A stretch of DNA of 57,320 nt from Lachnospiraceae bacterium (lineage in GTDB: Bacteria > Bacillota > Clostridia > Lachnospirales > Lachnospiraceae), in contig JAEELL010000054.1 of the NCBI GenBank assembly GCA_016282745.1, forward strand, positions 1-57,320, read 5' to 3'. Shown here one piece after another: positions 36,414 through 46,087 of the stretch. The notes under the pieces were generated by a model. The model searched no databases. It was not told the origin of the DNA and saw only the letters and a list, made by a program, of their open reading frames with translations. A program made the translations under genes and the position numbers. Positions within the stretch are counted from its first letter, which is position 1, and every line of letters starts with the position of its first letter.

Positions 36414-36515
36414 GTTTAGCAACAAGGAGAATTCATCAAGCCTCCAATTCCTATGAGTGGTGAGTAAAACGCCCTTTACAAGAGGGAATGAGGGCTAAGT
36501 GTGCAATTGCAACAG

Positions 36516-36619
36516 TGATAAGTTTTGCATATCACGAACGATAAGTTTTGAATAATTTTCAAATTCCTACAAGCATGGTAGGATATAGTTATTCCAATAA
36601 GGAACGCCGTTTAAACGGC
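36516..36619 (+). promoter_or_regulatory. cysK control region: CYS-box-like site, palindrome, -10 and leader hairpin
   Basis: TGATA-N9-TATCA-N4-CGATA at 36516-36543 is followed by the palindrome TCCTAC-N7-GTAGGA (36565-36583), directly abutting the -10 TATAGT (36584-36589). No good -35 is seen, as expected when an activator is needed. A GCCGTTTAAACGGC hairpin follows at 36606-36619. About 80 bases are nearly identical to 47308-47390 before metY. Box and palindrome suggest two regulators, an activator upstream and a repressor between -35 and -10. Confidence 0.65.
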
Positions 36620-36671
36620 TTTTCCATAAAAATAGTTAATTATTATAAAGTTTTTTAAGGAGGATTCTATT

Positions 36672-37607
36672 ATGAGCGAAATCAAACAGAGTGCATTAGA
36701 AATTATCGGAGGAACACCTATATTACAGGTGAATGGATATGCAAAGAAAAGAGAAATTACTGAGGCAACAGTACTTGCAAAACTTGAGTATTTAAATCCG
36801 GCAGGATCAGTTAAAGACAGAATTGCATTGGCAATGATCGAAGATGCGGAAGCAAGCGGAAAATTAAAACCGGGAGCAACTATCATAGAGCCAACAAGTG
36901 GTAACACCGGAATCGGTCTTGCAGCAGTGGCAGCAGCAAAGGGCTACAAAGCGATTCTTACTCTTCCTGACACAATGAGTGTTGAGAGAAGAAATCTTCT
37001 CAAAGCATACGGGGCACAGCTTGTTCTTACAGAAGGTGCTAAAGGAATGAAGGGAGCAATTGCAAAAGCAGAAGAACTCAATAAGGAGATTGAGGGATCA
37101 ATAATCCTTGGACAGTTTATAAATCCTGCAAATCCAAGAGTTCACAAAGAAACTACAGGCCCTGAAATCTGGAAACAGACAGAAGGAAAAATCGATATCT
37201 TCATCGCAGGTGTTGGTACAGGCGGAACAATTACTGGTGTAGGCGAATATTTAAAAGAGCAGAATCCTAATGTAAAGGTAGTTGCAGTTGAACCTGCTAC
37301 AAGCGCAGTCCTTTCAACAGGAACACCGGGAGCACACAAGATTCAGGGAATCGGAGCAGGTTTCGTACCTGATGTACTCAACACTAAAGTGTACGATGAG
37401 ATTATCACAATTGAAAATGAAGATGCATTTGCAGAAGGAAAAGCCTTTGCAACTTCAGAAGGTATCCTGGTTGGTATCTCTTCAGGAGCTGCATTAAAGG
37501 CAGCAGAAATTCTTGCTAAGAGACCTGAAAATAAAGGCAAAACAATTGTGGCATTACTTCCTGATTCTGGAGACAGATATTTATCAACACCATTGTTTAA
37601 TTCATAA
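36672..37607 (+). CDS. cysK: Cysteine synthase (O-acetylserine sulfhydrylase)
   Basis: A 311-residue PLP enzyme forming cysteine from O-acetylserine and sulfide. [11 protein letters not shown] carries the PLP Lys, [11 protein letters not shown] binds the substrate carboxylate, [10 protein letters not shown] holds the phosphate, and [10 protein letters not shown] and GISSGAAL complete the classic set. Length and motifs are canonical, so it is probably the housekeeping enzyme. It starts after AAGGAGG. A yezD-like gene follows after 14 bases. The upstream region has the CYS-box-like element. Compare the divergent paralogue at 40358. Confidence 0.94.
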   Translation: MSEIKQSALEIIGGTPILQVNGYAKKREITEATVLAKLEYLNPAGSVKDRIALAMIEDAEASGKLKPGATIIEPTSGNTGIGLAAVAAAKGYKAILTLPDTMSVERRNLLKAYGAQLVLTEGAKGMKGAIAKAEELNKEIEGSIILGQFINPANPRVHKETTGPEIWKQTEGKIDIFIAGVGTGGTITGVGEYLKEQNPNVKVVAVEPATSAVLSTGTPGAHKIQGIGAGFVPDVLNTKVYDEIITIENEDAFAEGKAFATSEGILVGISSGAALKAAEILAKRPENKGKTIVALLPDSGDRYLSTPLFNS

Positions 37608-37621
37608 AAGGGGTGAGAACA

Positions 37622-37765
37622 ATGGGAAAGAATTCTTTAGATTCTGATTATTACATCAAAGAAGTTGAGCAGTTGGTAAGAGAAGTTGAATTTGGAAAAG
37701 TTACTTTAATAATTCAGGATGGAAGAGTTATTCAGATTGATAAGACCGAAAAAATCAGATTATAG
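37622..37765 (+). CDS. yezD: YezD-like (DUF2292) small protein
   Basis: A 47-residue protein starting at ATG 37622 after GGGGTGAG, 14 bases behind cysK. The stretch IKEVEQLVREVEFGKVTLII, then QDGRVIQIDKTEKIRL, is the full DUF2292/YezD domain, whose hallmark is the YGSVTLIIQDGRVVQI-like core. The family often sits in sulfur-assimilation operons, but its function is unknown. Being directly after cysK under the same promoter, it probably responds to cysteine supply. Confidence 0.8.
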   Translation: MGKNSLDSDYYIKEVEQLVREVEFGKVTLIIQDGRVIQIDKTEKIRL

Positions 37766-37792
37766 CCATTAGAAAACTTTTTAAAAATAAAA

Positions 37793-37933
37793 TATATCAA
37801 ATGTGAGATGGCTCCCGCTTCAAGTACAAATGTAAGCAGCAGCGAAATCAAATGTAAACAGCAGCGAAATCAAATGTAAACAGTTGGAAGTACAAATTAG
37901 TATCAGCGGGAGTCCAATCTTACATCTTATATA
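37793..37933 (+). repeat. CTCCCAC stem element, copy 2, with an internal 22-bp duplication
   Basis: The left arm (37793-37819, ending CTCCCGCT) pairs imperfectly with the right arm (37905-37933, starting AGCGGGAG); TGTGAGAT also pairs with ATCTTACA. Inside the loop CAGCAGCGAAATCAAATGTAAA occurs twice in tandem (37837-37858, 37859-37880). It lies between yezD and the tRNA-Cys-like gene. It resembles the elements at 17268 and 54161. Confidence 0.65.
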
Positions 37934-37988
37934 CACTTAGATGGGATTGCAGGAAAAGCAAAATCCATGAAAATCCTGAAAACTACTT

Positions 37989-38060
37989 CGATGCCGTAGC
38001 CGTCGGAATGGCATAGGTTTGCAAAACTGAAGTTGATGGTTCGAATCCATCCGGTATCGT
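37989..38060 (+). tRNA. tRNA-Cys (GCA)-like gene inside the sulfur cluster
   Basis: A cloverleaf can be drawn. Acceptor GATGCCG (37990-37996) pairs with CGGTATC (38052-38058). The D arm has GCC/GGC. The anticodon loop TTGCAAA has GCA at 38021-38023. A four-base variable loop and a T arm GATGG-TTCGAAT-CCATC (38035-38051) complete it. The three-pair D stem and the loop match bacterial tRNA-Cys. The anticodon stem has an A-G mismatch. With C37989 and G38059 also paired, the acceptor stem would be eight bp and the discriminator would be the T (U73) that CysRS needs. CCA is not encoded. It sits directly before the nifB-like gene, so it may be specialised or regulatory, not housekeeping. Confidence 0.7.
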
Positions 38061-38175
38061 TTGTGAGTTGTATCAGATGTGATGCATATCTTAGACAGAT
38101 ATATCAGATAGATATATCAGATATGAAGCAAACAATGATACGTATTCACACATAATAAAAGAAAGAGGGTGTCAT

Positions 38176-39040
38176 ATGAGCAATACATATAAAGACTTGC
38201 AGAATTCTCATCCTTGCTTTGGAGGTCATAAAAACAACGCGGGAAGAATTCATCTTCCGGTTAGCCCGGGATGTAATATAGCCTGTCGATTTTGTGACAG
38301 AACCATAAATGATGTGGAAGAAAGACCGGGTGTTACTTCCAAAGTTTTAAAACCTTCAGATTGTGAAGAGATTCTAACAAAAGCTTTGGAAATATGTCCT
38401 GACATCAGAGTGGCTGGAATTGCAGGCCCCGGAGATACACTGGCAACTAACAATGCATTTGAAACATTTAAGATTATCAAAGAAAAATTTCCTGCTCTCA
38501 TAAAATGTATGAGCACTAACGGATTACTGTTAAATGAGAGGGCGCAGGATGTAATAGATGTGGGAATTGATTCGCTCACAGTTACAGTAAATGCTGTAGA
38601 TCCTGAAATTGAAAGCAAACTAAATGCATTTATCATTTATCACGGCGAAAAAATAGAGGGCGTTGAAGCAGCAAAGATTCTTATAAAAAATCAGATAGAA
38701 GGAATCAAAAAAGTTGCCGCAGCCGGGATTACAGTAAAAATAAACACTGTTCTGGTTCCGGAAATCAACGGTGATCATATTGAAGAAATTGCAAAAACCG
38801 TCAAAGAAGCGGGGGCAAGTATTTACAATATTATTCCTTTGATTCCACAACATGAACTTAAGAATCACAGAGCCCCTGTTTGTGCAGAGATTGATGAGGC
38901 AAGAACAAAAGCATCAAAATACATAGATGTGTTCAGACACTGTCAGCACTGTCGTGCAGATGCGGTGGGGGTGCCGGGAAAATCAGAATTCGGTGATCAG
39001 ATTTATCAGAGAAAACTGAATGTAAAGGAGACATTTTCAC

Positions 39041-39048
<8 letters not shown>
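38176..39048 (+). CDS. nifB: NifB-like radical SAM cofactor-assembly protein
   Basis: A 290-residue radical SAM enzyme. HPC at 12-14, the SAM-cluster triad in CNIACRFC (Cys33, 37, 40), RPGVTSK, and the C-terminal HCQHCRADAVG (Cys256, 259) are the ligands NifB uses for its SAM and K clusters. Known NifB fuses two [4Fe-4S] units with a carbide and a sulfide into NifB-co, the precursor of all nitrogenase cofactors. The C-terminal NifX-like domain of many NifB proteins is encoded separately just downstream. It starts after AGAGGGTG. The name reflects family; nitrogen fixation is not implied. Confidence 0.92.
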
Positions 39049-40263
<1,215 letters not shown>

Positions 40264-40303
40264 TGGAATTAATAACATATGCCAAATGTAAATAAACAAT
40301 AAA

Positions 40304-40335
40304 TATAATATGAGCTGACTGGAAAACCGGAGGTT
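40304..40335 (+). promoter_or_regulatory. Possible internal promoter and small hairpin before the second cysK
   Basis: TATAAT at 40304-40309 has no good -35. TGACTGGAAAACCGGAGGTT (40316-40335) forms a short hairpin and matches 19 of 20 bases at 27403-27422 in the transporter leader. It may be a shared leader motif. Confidence 0.35.
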
Positions 40336-40357
40336 CGAATTGATAGGAGGAAAAAAT

Positions 40358-41341
40358 ATGGGAATTTATAATTCAATTACAGAACTCGTTGGAAAAACAC
40401 CTCTTCTTCAGTTAAATGGTTTCCAGAAGAAGAATAATATTGAAGCAAATATTATAGGAAAGTTAGAGTACTTTAATCCAAACCAGAGTGTCAAGGATCG
40501 TATAGCACTTGCAATGATTGAGGACGCAGAGAGCAAAGGCCTTTTAAAACCGGGTGATACGGTTGTTGAGACAACAAGTGGAAATACAGGTATAGGTCTT
40601 GCAGCAATTGCTGCAGCAAAAGGTTATCCTTTCAGAGTGTACATTCAGGATCAGGTAAGTGAAGAGAGATTTAAGGTTATCAGAGCTTTTGGAGGAACAC
40701 CGATAAAACTTACAGAAGAGCCTGCAATCGCAAAGACATTAAAAGAAACAAACGGTGATTTCGTTGCAGCAATAAAGAGTTTAAAAGAAGAAGTGGTGGA
40801 CAAAGAAGAGAATGTATTCTTTGTTGATCAGTGCTCAAATCCTGCAAATCCTGCAGTACATAAGAGAACAACAGGACCTGAAATCTGGGAAGATACAGAG
40901 GGTAAAATTGACATTCTCGTTGCCTGCGCAGGAACAGGAGGAACAATTTCAGGAACAGGAGCTTATCTCAAGGAAAAGAATCCTAACATCAAAATCGTAG
41001 GTGTTCAGCCGGGACCAAACTCACTTCCAAGCGAAGAAGTTCCACAGCCTGAAAATGAAATTACAGGAGTTCATCCATTTGTAGGTGTCGCGGATAATCT
41101 TATTCCTTCAACACTTGATAGAAATATTTATGATGATTACATTGCTGTTGAAGCTTTAGATGCCTATGAAACAGCACGTCAGGTTGCTAAGACTGATGGT
41201 ATTTTGGTAGGAGAGTCATCAGGAGCTGCATTGTTTGCAGCAAAAACACTTGCAGAGAAGGAAGAAAATAAAGGAAAGAATATTGTAGTAATTTTCCCTG
41301 ATACAGGACTGAGATATCTTTCCACGGGACTATTTGATTAG
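40358..41341 (+). CDS. cysK: Divergent cysteine synthase-like PLP enzyme within the nitrogenase-like cluster
   Basis: A 327-residue CysK-family enzyme. NPNQSVKDRIA with the PLP Lys, [21 protein letters not shown] and GESSGAAL are intact. It differs from the canonical paralogue at 36672. The GIGAGF loop is replaced by GVHPFVGVADNLIP, and the TMSVERR stretch by DQVSEER. A 15-20 residue insertion lies before NPANPAVHKRTTGPEIW. Such changes sit near the second-substrate site, so it may use another nucleophile (for example methanethiol) or another acceptor; inference only. AGGAGG just before ATG 40358 sets the start; it lies 11 bases upstream of the nifD-like gene. Confidence 0.88.
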   Translation: MGIYNSITELVGKTPLLQLNGFQKKNNIEANIIGKLEYFNPNQSVKDRIALAMIEDAESKGLLKPGDTVVETTSGNTGIGLAAIAAAKGYPFRVYIQDQVSEERFKVIRAFGGTPIKLTEEPAIAKTLKETNGDFVAAIKSLKEEVVDKEENVFFVDQCSNPANPAVHKRTTGPEIWEDTEGKIDILVACAGTGGTISGTGAYLKEKNPNIKIVGVQPGPNSLPSEEVPQPENEITGVHPFVGVADNLIPSTLDRNIYDDYIAVEALDAYETARQVAKTDGILVGESSGAALFAAKTLAEKEENKGKNIVVIFPDTGLRYLSTGLFD

Positions 41342-41352
41342 GAGGACTGAAA

Positions 41353-42819
41353 ATGGCAATTAATACAAGCAATTCTAATGTTGCTACAAGAGAAAACCGT
41401 ATAGGTTCAATAACAGGATATGTGGGTACGTTAAAAGATTTGGCCTCACAGAGTGAATGCGGAACTTTAAAAGGATGTTCAAGATGTTTTTCACAGTCAA
41501 GTACCTGTTTATCAATGTGTGGACTTAGCCAGCTTGCAGGAATCAGAGATGTGGCAATTATTCACCACGGACCTGCAGGATGTTCGGTTACAAGTGCAAA
41601 TTCATACTATATGTCAAGAGTAATGGCAAAGAAGAGAGGCGTAACAAGCAGCACAGTATATGTTGGAACCGATATGAATGAAAATGATACTATTTTTGGT
41701 TCAACATCAACACTCAGAGATGTAATTTTGGAAGTTAACAGGAGATATTCTCCAAAAGCAATTTTTGTCTCAAGTTCATGTGCTACAGGTATTATCGGTG
41801 AAGACATTGACAGTATTGTTGATGATGTCAGAGAAGAGGTTGGAGTACCGATTGTTGCTGTTCACTGTGAAGGTTTTAAATCAAGAATCTGGGCGACAGG
41901 TTTTGATATTTCAGATCACGCAATTTTGCAGGAAATTGTTCAGCCTCCAAGAGAGGGAGTTAAGACAAACAAGATTAACTTTAAGAATTTCTTCGAGAGC
42001 GCAAGACCTGAGATTATAGAGATGTTTAAGCAGTTCGATCTCGAACCGGTATTTTTATACTGCAACTCAACAATTGAAGAACTGTCACATCTTTCAGAAA
42101 GTATAGCCACAACATGTATCTGTGGAACTCTTGGAAACTATCTTGGAAATGCCCTTGAGGAACAGTACGGTGTGCCTTATGTAAGAAGTATAAATCAGTG
42201 TGGTATCACAGGTTTTGAAACATGGTTAAGAGAAATTGGTAAGGTTACAGGCAGAAGTGACAAGATTGAAAAATACATAGAAGAGCAGCGTGCAATTTAT
42301 ATTCCACAGATTGAGGAAGTTAAGAAAGAATTGAAAGGACTTACAGCAGTACTTGGAATGGGTCCTGGATACACTTTTGAAGTTTCAAGAGTACTTAACG
42401 AACTTGGAATTAAGGTTGTGTGGGCACTTGCATGGCATTATGACAAAAAGTATGAGGATGGAAATGTTCCACCTTCAATGAAATATCTTCTTGATAATGA
42501 CATTGATTTTGAAGCAAGTGTTGCTGATCAGCAGAACTATGAAGTGATGAACATTTTAAATAAATATAAACCGGATATGTACCTTTCTAGACATCCGGGC
42601 TCAACAGTATGGGCAATCAAAAACGGTACACCTGCAATTTACGTTGCTGATGAATATTCAATTTTCGGATATCAGCACACATTGGAATTTGCAAAGACAA
42701 TCGTTGATGCGATAAAGAATAGAAGTTTTGAGGAAAATCTCGCAAAACGTACTAAATTACCATATACAGATTGGTGGTATAAGCAGAACGTTGATACATT
42801 TTTAGAAGAGGTGAAGTAG
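41353..42819 (+). CDS. NifD-like (nitrogenase component 1 alpha-type) subunit
   Basis: A 488-residue catalytic subunit. P-cluster ligands are matched by Cys52, Cys77 (HHGPAGC) and Cys143 (SSSCATGIIGED); the spacing 77-143 equals Azotobacter 88-154. Cys257 (CICGTLGNYLG) aligns with the FeMo-co ligand Cys275. The segment CEGFKSRIWATGFDISDHAIL aligns with the His195 region but has Phe there. The region of His442 reads ADEYSIFGYQH, with His displaced. Extra cysteines (36, 42, 45, 56) lie near the N-terminus. It probably holds an Fe-S cofactor made by NifB and acts on a substrate other than N2. Expected to form a tetramer with the next gene. Confidence 0.88.
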   Translation: MAINTSNSNVATRENRIGSITGYVGTLKDLASQSECGTLKGCSRCFSQSSTCLSMCGLSQLAGIRDVAIIHHGPAGCSVTSANSYYMSRVMAKKRGVTSSTVYVGTDMNENDTIFGSTSTLRDVILEVNRRYSPKAIFVSSSCATGIIGEDIDSIVDDVREEVGVPIVAVHCEGFKSRIWATGFDISDHAILQEIVQPPREGVKTNKINFKNFFESARPEIIEMFKQFDLEPVFLYCNSTIEELSHLSESIATTCICGTLGNYLGNALEEQYGVPYVRSINQCGITGFETWLREIGKVTGRSDKIEKYIEEQRAIYIPQIEEVKKELKGLTAVLGMGPGYTFEVSRVLNELGIKVVWALAWHYDKKYEDGNVPPSMKYLLDNDIDFEASVADQQNYEVMNILNKYKPDMYLSRHPGSTVWAIKNGTPAIYVADEYSIFGYQHTLEFAKTIVDAIKNRSFEENLAKRTKLPYTDWWYKQNVDTFLEEVK

Positions 42820-42820
42820 A

Positions 42821-44119
42821 ATGGCAAAATTATTAGATAAACAAAGATATAAATGTGCGTTGGGAGCTATGCAGTCTGTTCAGGCAATTACCAGAGCTTT
42901 GCCAATACTTCATTCAGGTCCGGGCTGCGCGCAGAAATTATCTGAATCAATTGGAAGTTCAGGTTATTTCTCACCTAACATTTTCCCATGTACTAGTATT
43001 AACGAAAAAGACGTTGTATTCGGTGGCGTGAAGAAATTAAATTCAACAATAGAAAATGCACTTAAGGTTATAGATGCAGATTTGTATGTTGTATTGACAG
43101 GTTGTATTCCCGAAATCGTTGGTGACGATTCAGGTGAAGTTGTATCAAGATTTGAGGATGCAGATAAGCCTGTAATCTATGCTCCGACAGCAGGATTTAA
43201 AGGAAATAATTACAAAGGACACGAGCAGGTTGTTGATGCAATTGTTGAGCAGTATCTGAAAAAATCAGAGACAAAACAGAAAGGACTTGTAAACATTTGG
43301 GCTGATGTACCGTATCAGGATTTGTTCTGGTTAGGAAATTTGCGAGAACTTGAAAAACTCATCAGTGAGTTAGGATTAACTCCAAATACAATATTCGGAT
43401 ATAACAGGGGAATTAAAAATATCGATAAAATTCCAGAGGCCGAATTTAATTTGCTCGTATCTCCATGGGTGGGGCTTAACAATATGAAGAAGATGGAAAG
43501 AAAATTAGGCATTCCATATCTTCACTACAAGACTCTTCCAATCGGAGCAACTGAGACAAGTAAATTTTTAAGAGAAGTTGGAAAGTTTGCAGGAGTTGCC
43601 GAGGAGAAAGTTGAATCTGTAATTAAAGAACATGAAGATTATTACTATTATCTGATTGAAAGATATGCAGATCTTTTCCTTGAAAACCGAGTTATCAACA
43701 AACAGTTTACTGTTGTATCAGACGCACATTATGCTCTTGGAATCACAAAATTCCTTGCCAATGATTTAGGACTGGTTCCTGCTAAGCAGTTTGTTGTCGA
43801 TGACACACCAAAGAACAGACGTGAAGAAATTGCAGAAGAATTCAAGAAACTGAATTTTGGATTGGAAGCCGAAGTTTCTTTTGAAACAGACGGATTTAAG
43901 ATTCACGAAGAAATAAAGAATCATGATTATCACGGTTATCCGCTTATACTTGGCGGTTATTATGAGAAGGAAGTTACAGATAGTCTTAAAGGAAACTTCC
44001 TTAATGTTTCATATCCGACTCAGGATAAGGTGGTATTGGATAGTTCCTATGTGGGCTACACAGGTGGAATTCGACTCATTGAAGATATTTACACTGTGGC
44101 TGTTCAGAGATTTAACTAG
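42821..44119 (+). CDS. NifK-like (nitrogenase component 1 beta-type) subunit
   Basis: A 432-residue subunit. Cys12 (RYKCALGA), Cys36 (HSGPGC) and Cys95 (LTGCIPEIVGDD) correspond to the three beta-side P-cluster ligands of NifK (70, 95, 153), and their spacing is within one residue. The protein lacks the first 50-60 residues of NifK, so it is compact like other nitrogenase-like K subunits. Its start ATG lies one base after the NifD stop, so the pair is translationally coupled. With NifD it should form the electron-accepting half of a heterotetramer. Confidence 0.9.
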   Translation: MAKLLDKQRYKCALGAMQSVQAITRALPILHSGPGCAQKLSESIGSSGYFSPNIFPCTSINEKDVVFGGVKKLNSTIENALKVIDADLYVVLTGCIPEIVGDDSGEVVSRFEDADKPVIYAPTAGFKGNNYKGHEQVVDAIVEQYLKKSETKQKGLVNIWADVPYQDLFWLGNLRELEKLISELGLTPNTIFGYNRGIKNIDKIPEAEFNLLVSPWVGLNNMKKMERKLGIPYLHYKTLPIGATETSKFLREVGKFAGVAEEKVESVIKEHEDYYYYLIERYADLFLENRVINKQFTVVSDAHYALGITKFLANDLGLVPAKQFVVDDTPKNRREEIAEEFKKLNFGLEAEVSFETDGFKIHEEIKNHDYHGYPLILGGYYEKEVTDSLKGNFLNVSYPTQDKVVLDSSYVGYTGGIRLIEDIYTVAVQRFN

Positions 44120-44204
44120 TGATATTAGCCTGATGAAATTGTAGTGAAATCTTCAATTAGTAACATAATGGCAAGGCAGATTAAGAAGCAGTTGAGGTGA
44201 GAGA

Positions 44205-44675
44205 ATGGCGTACAAAATAGCAGTGGGCTCGTCCGATGGAATAAATGTAGATTTGAAATTTGGCGAAGTAGAAAACTTTTTGATTTACGAAGTGACAGAC
44301 AATTTTAAGTTGATTGAACAAAGAGCTGTGCCTGTTGAAAATGATGCAAATAGTACAAATGCTACTGATAATGAAAATGATGCAAATGTTTCTGAATTCA
44401 CTTTGGGCAGTAACTGCGAAAAGAGCAATTGTAAATCATCGGGCTGTGGTGGAAACGGAGGCGGCTGTGGAGGCGCCGAAGGTGTTCTTAAAAAAGTTTC
44501 ACTTATAGAAGATTGCAGATGTGTGGTCTGCAGGAAAGTTGGATTTCAGGCGCAAAAGCAATTTGAAAAGAAGGCTATTTCAGTGTTTGACGTTGAAGTT
44601 CCAATTGAGGAAGCTTTGGAAAAGATTACATACTACTATGAAAAAATAGATAATCACAAGACATTGAGATCATAG
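44205..44675 (+). CDS. NifX-like protein with a Cys/Gly-rich insertion
   Basis: A 156-residue protein. The N-terminal YKIAVGSSDGINVDLKFGEVENFLIYEV matches the NifX fold, and the C-terminal half resumes it at LIEDCRCVVCRKVGFQAQ. Between them is an insertion of about 50 residues: an acidic Asn/Asp stretch, then CEKSNCKSSGC and GGNGGGCGG. The cysteine spacing and the extra CRCVVC suggest Fe-S or metal-cofactor binding, perhaps carrying NifB-co to the NifDK-like proteins. It starts 86 bases after nifK with GAGGTGAGAG. Its stop lies inside a 15-bp tandem repeat. Confidence 0.75.
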   Translation: MAYKIAVGSSDGINVDLKFGEVENFLIYEVTDNFKLIEQRAVPVENDANSTNATDNENDANVSEFTLGSNCEKSNCKSSGCGGNGGGCGGAEGVLKKVSLIEDCRCVVCRKVGFQAQKQFEKKAISVFDVEVPIEEALEKITYYYEKIDNHKTLRS

Positions 44676-44750
44676 ACATTGAGATCATAGACATTGAGAT
44701 CATAGAGGTTGAGATTATTGATATAGAGATTAGAAACATTGAAATCATTA
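44661..44750 (+). repeat. 15-bp tandem repeats at and after the NifX-like stop codon
   Basis: ACATTGAGATCATAG occurs three times exactly (44661-44705), and three degenerate units follow to 44750. The first unit encodes the last codons TLRS and the stop of the NifX-like protein, so expansion leaves the protein unchanged. AT-rich, probably slippage-born. Confidence 0.85.
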
Positions 44751-44804
44751 ATATAGAGAGAATTCTTAAATAAAAACTTTTAATAATTAGTTAACGGAAT
44801 TATT

Positions 44805-44829
44805 GGGTTATAGGTCCCACCTATAACCC
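44805..44829 (+). terminator. Perfect 10-bp hairpin between the nitrogenase-like cluster and the trans-sulfuration genes
   Basis: GGGTTATAGG (44805-44814) pairs with CCTATAACCC (44820-44829), loop TCCCA. No T-run follows, so termination may be weak. It could also shield the 3' end of the upstream mRNA. Confidence 0.5.
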
Positions 44830-44878
44830 ATAATTCTTAATTGGAGACAAAAAATAAAGCAGAAACGGAGAAAGACTT

Positions 44879-46030
44879 ATGGAAAGAGGAGGCAATACAA
44901 AATGTTTGCATCTTGCAAACGAAGACACAGGAAAACATTACGGTGCTGTAAGTTATCCGATTTATCAGACTGCAACCTATGCACATCCGGGCGTGGGACA
45001 AAGTACAGGATATGATTATAGCAGGCTGCAGAATCCTACAAGAGAGCACCTGGAAAAATATATTGCACAGTTGGAAAACGGCAAAGACGCCTTTGCTTTA
45101 TCAAGCGGAATGGCAGCGATTACCCTGCTGTTTGAAATATTTGAACCGGGAGATCATATAATAGCCGAAGCGGATTTGTACGGAGGAAGCATCAGACTTT
45201 TTAACAATGTTTCAAAGAAAAACGGATATGAATTTACATATCTTACATGTGCAAATGATGATATAGAAAAACATATAAAAGAGAATACAAAGGCAATATA
45301 TTTAGAAACACCTACAAATCCGATGATGAGTGTAAGTGATATAGCATCTATTGCAGAGATTGCAAAGAAACGAAATCTTATTCTTATAGTTGATAACACT
45401 TTTTTGTCTCCATATTTTCAGAATCCATTGAAACTTGGTGCAGATGTAGTTATTCACAGCGGAACAAAATTCCTTGGAGGACACAATGATACTCTGGCAG
45501 GATTTATTGTGACAGCAAATGACAGCATAATTGAAAAACTGAGATTTCTGATTAAGACAACCGGAGCAGGTTTAGCTCCATTTGATGCATGGTTGATTTT
45601 GAGAGGAATTAAAACGCTGGGAATCAGAATGGAGAGGGCTGAGAAAAATGCTATGGAGATTGCTAAGTGGTTAAAGGATCAAAAGCATGTATCAGATGTT
45701 TACTATCCGGGACTTCCTAATCATCCGGGCCATGAAATAATTAAAAAGCAGGCAAGAGGATTTGGATCAATGATTACATTCAATGTTGACAGCAAAGCAA
45801 ATGCACTAAAAATATTGGAGAGGGTTGAATTGATAAGATTTGCAGAGAGCCTTGGAGGAGTGGAGACTCTAATAACATATCCGACTACACAGACTCATGC
45901 GGATGTTCCCGAAGAAGTGAGAATCAAAAACGGTATTACAGACAGGACATTAAGACTTTCAACAGGAATAGAGGATGTTGCGGATATTATAGAAGAACTG
46001 GAGTCAATATTTAGTGAACTTGAAGACTGA
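44879..46030 (+). CDS. Cys/Met-metabolism PLP enzyme, cystathionine gamma-synthase/gamma-lyase type
   Basis: A 383-residue member of the MetB/MccB family. YDYSRLQNPTREHLE holds the Tyr and Arg that touch PLP, LSSGMAAI the substrate loop, and HSGTKFLGGHNDTLAG the Schiff-base Lys. Two reactions are possible: joining cysteine to an activated homoserine, or cleaving cystathionine to cysteine. Sequence alone does not decide. It lies downstream of the nitrogenase-like genes after a hairpin and 57 bases before the MalY-type gene. Together they could interconvert cysteine, cystathionine and homocysteine. Start has a CGGAG site. Confidence 0.88.
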   Translation: MERGGNTKCLHLANEDTGKHYGAVSYPIYQTATYAHPGVGQSTGYDYSRLQNPTREHLEKYIAQLENGKDAFALSSGMAAITLLFEIFEPGDHIIAEADLYGGSIRLFNNVSKKNGYEFTYLTCANDDIEKHIKENTKAIYLETPTNPMMSVSDIASIAEIAKKRNLILIVDNTFLSPYFQNPLKLGADVVIHSGTKFLGGHNDTLAGFIVTANDSIIEKLRFLIKTTGAGLAPFDAWLILRGIKTLGIRMERAEKNAMEIAKWLKDQKHVSDVYYPGLPNHPGHEIIKKQARGFGSMITFNVDSKANALKILERVELIRFAESLGGVETLITYPTTQTHADVPEEVRIKNGITDRTLRLSTGIEDVADIIEELESIFSELED

Positions 46031-46087
46031 TCATTACGATGAAAAATAGAAAAAACAAAAATCATATACGAAATGAGGTGATGTACA

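Noticed and set aside
37837-37880. CRISPR array at the 22-bp duplication
   Set aside because: Only two adjacent copies without spacers, and no cas genes.
40316-40340. Second tRNA gene suggested by GGTTCGAAT
   Set aside because: The flanks of this T-loop-like word cannot pair and no acceptor or anticodon stem exists.
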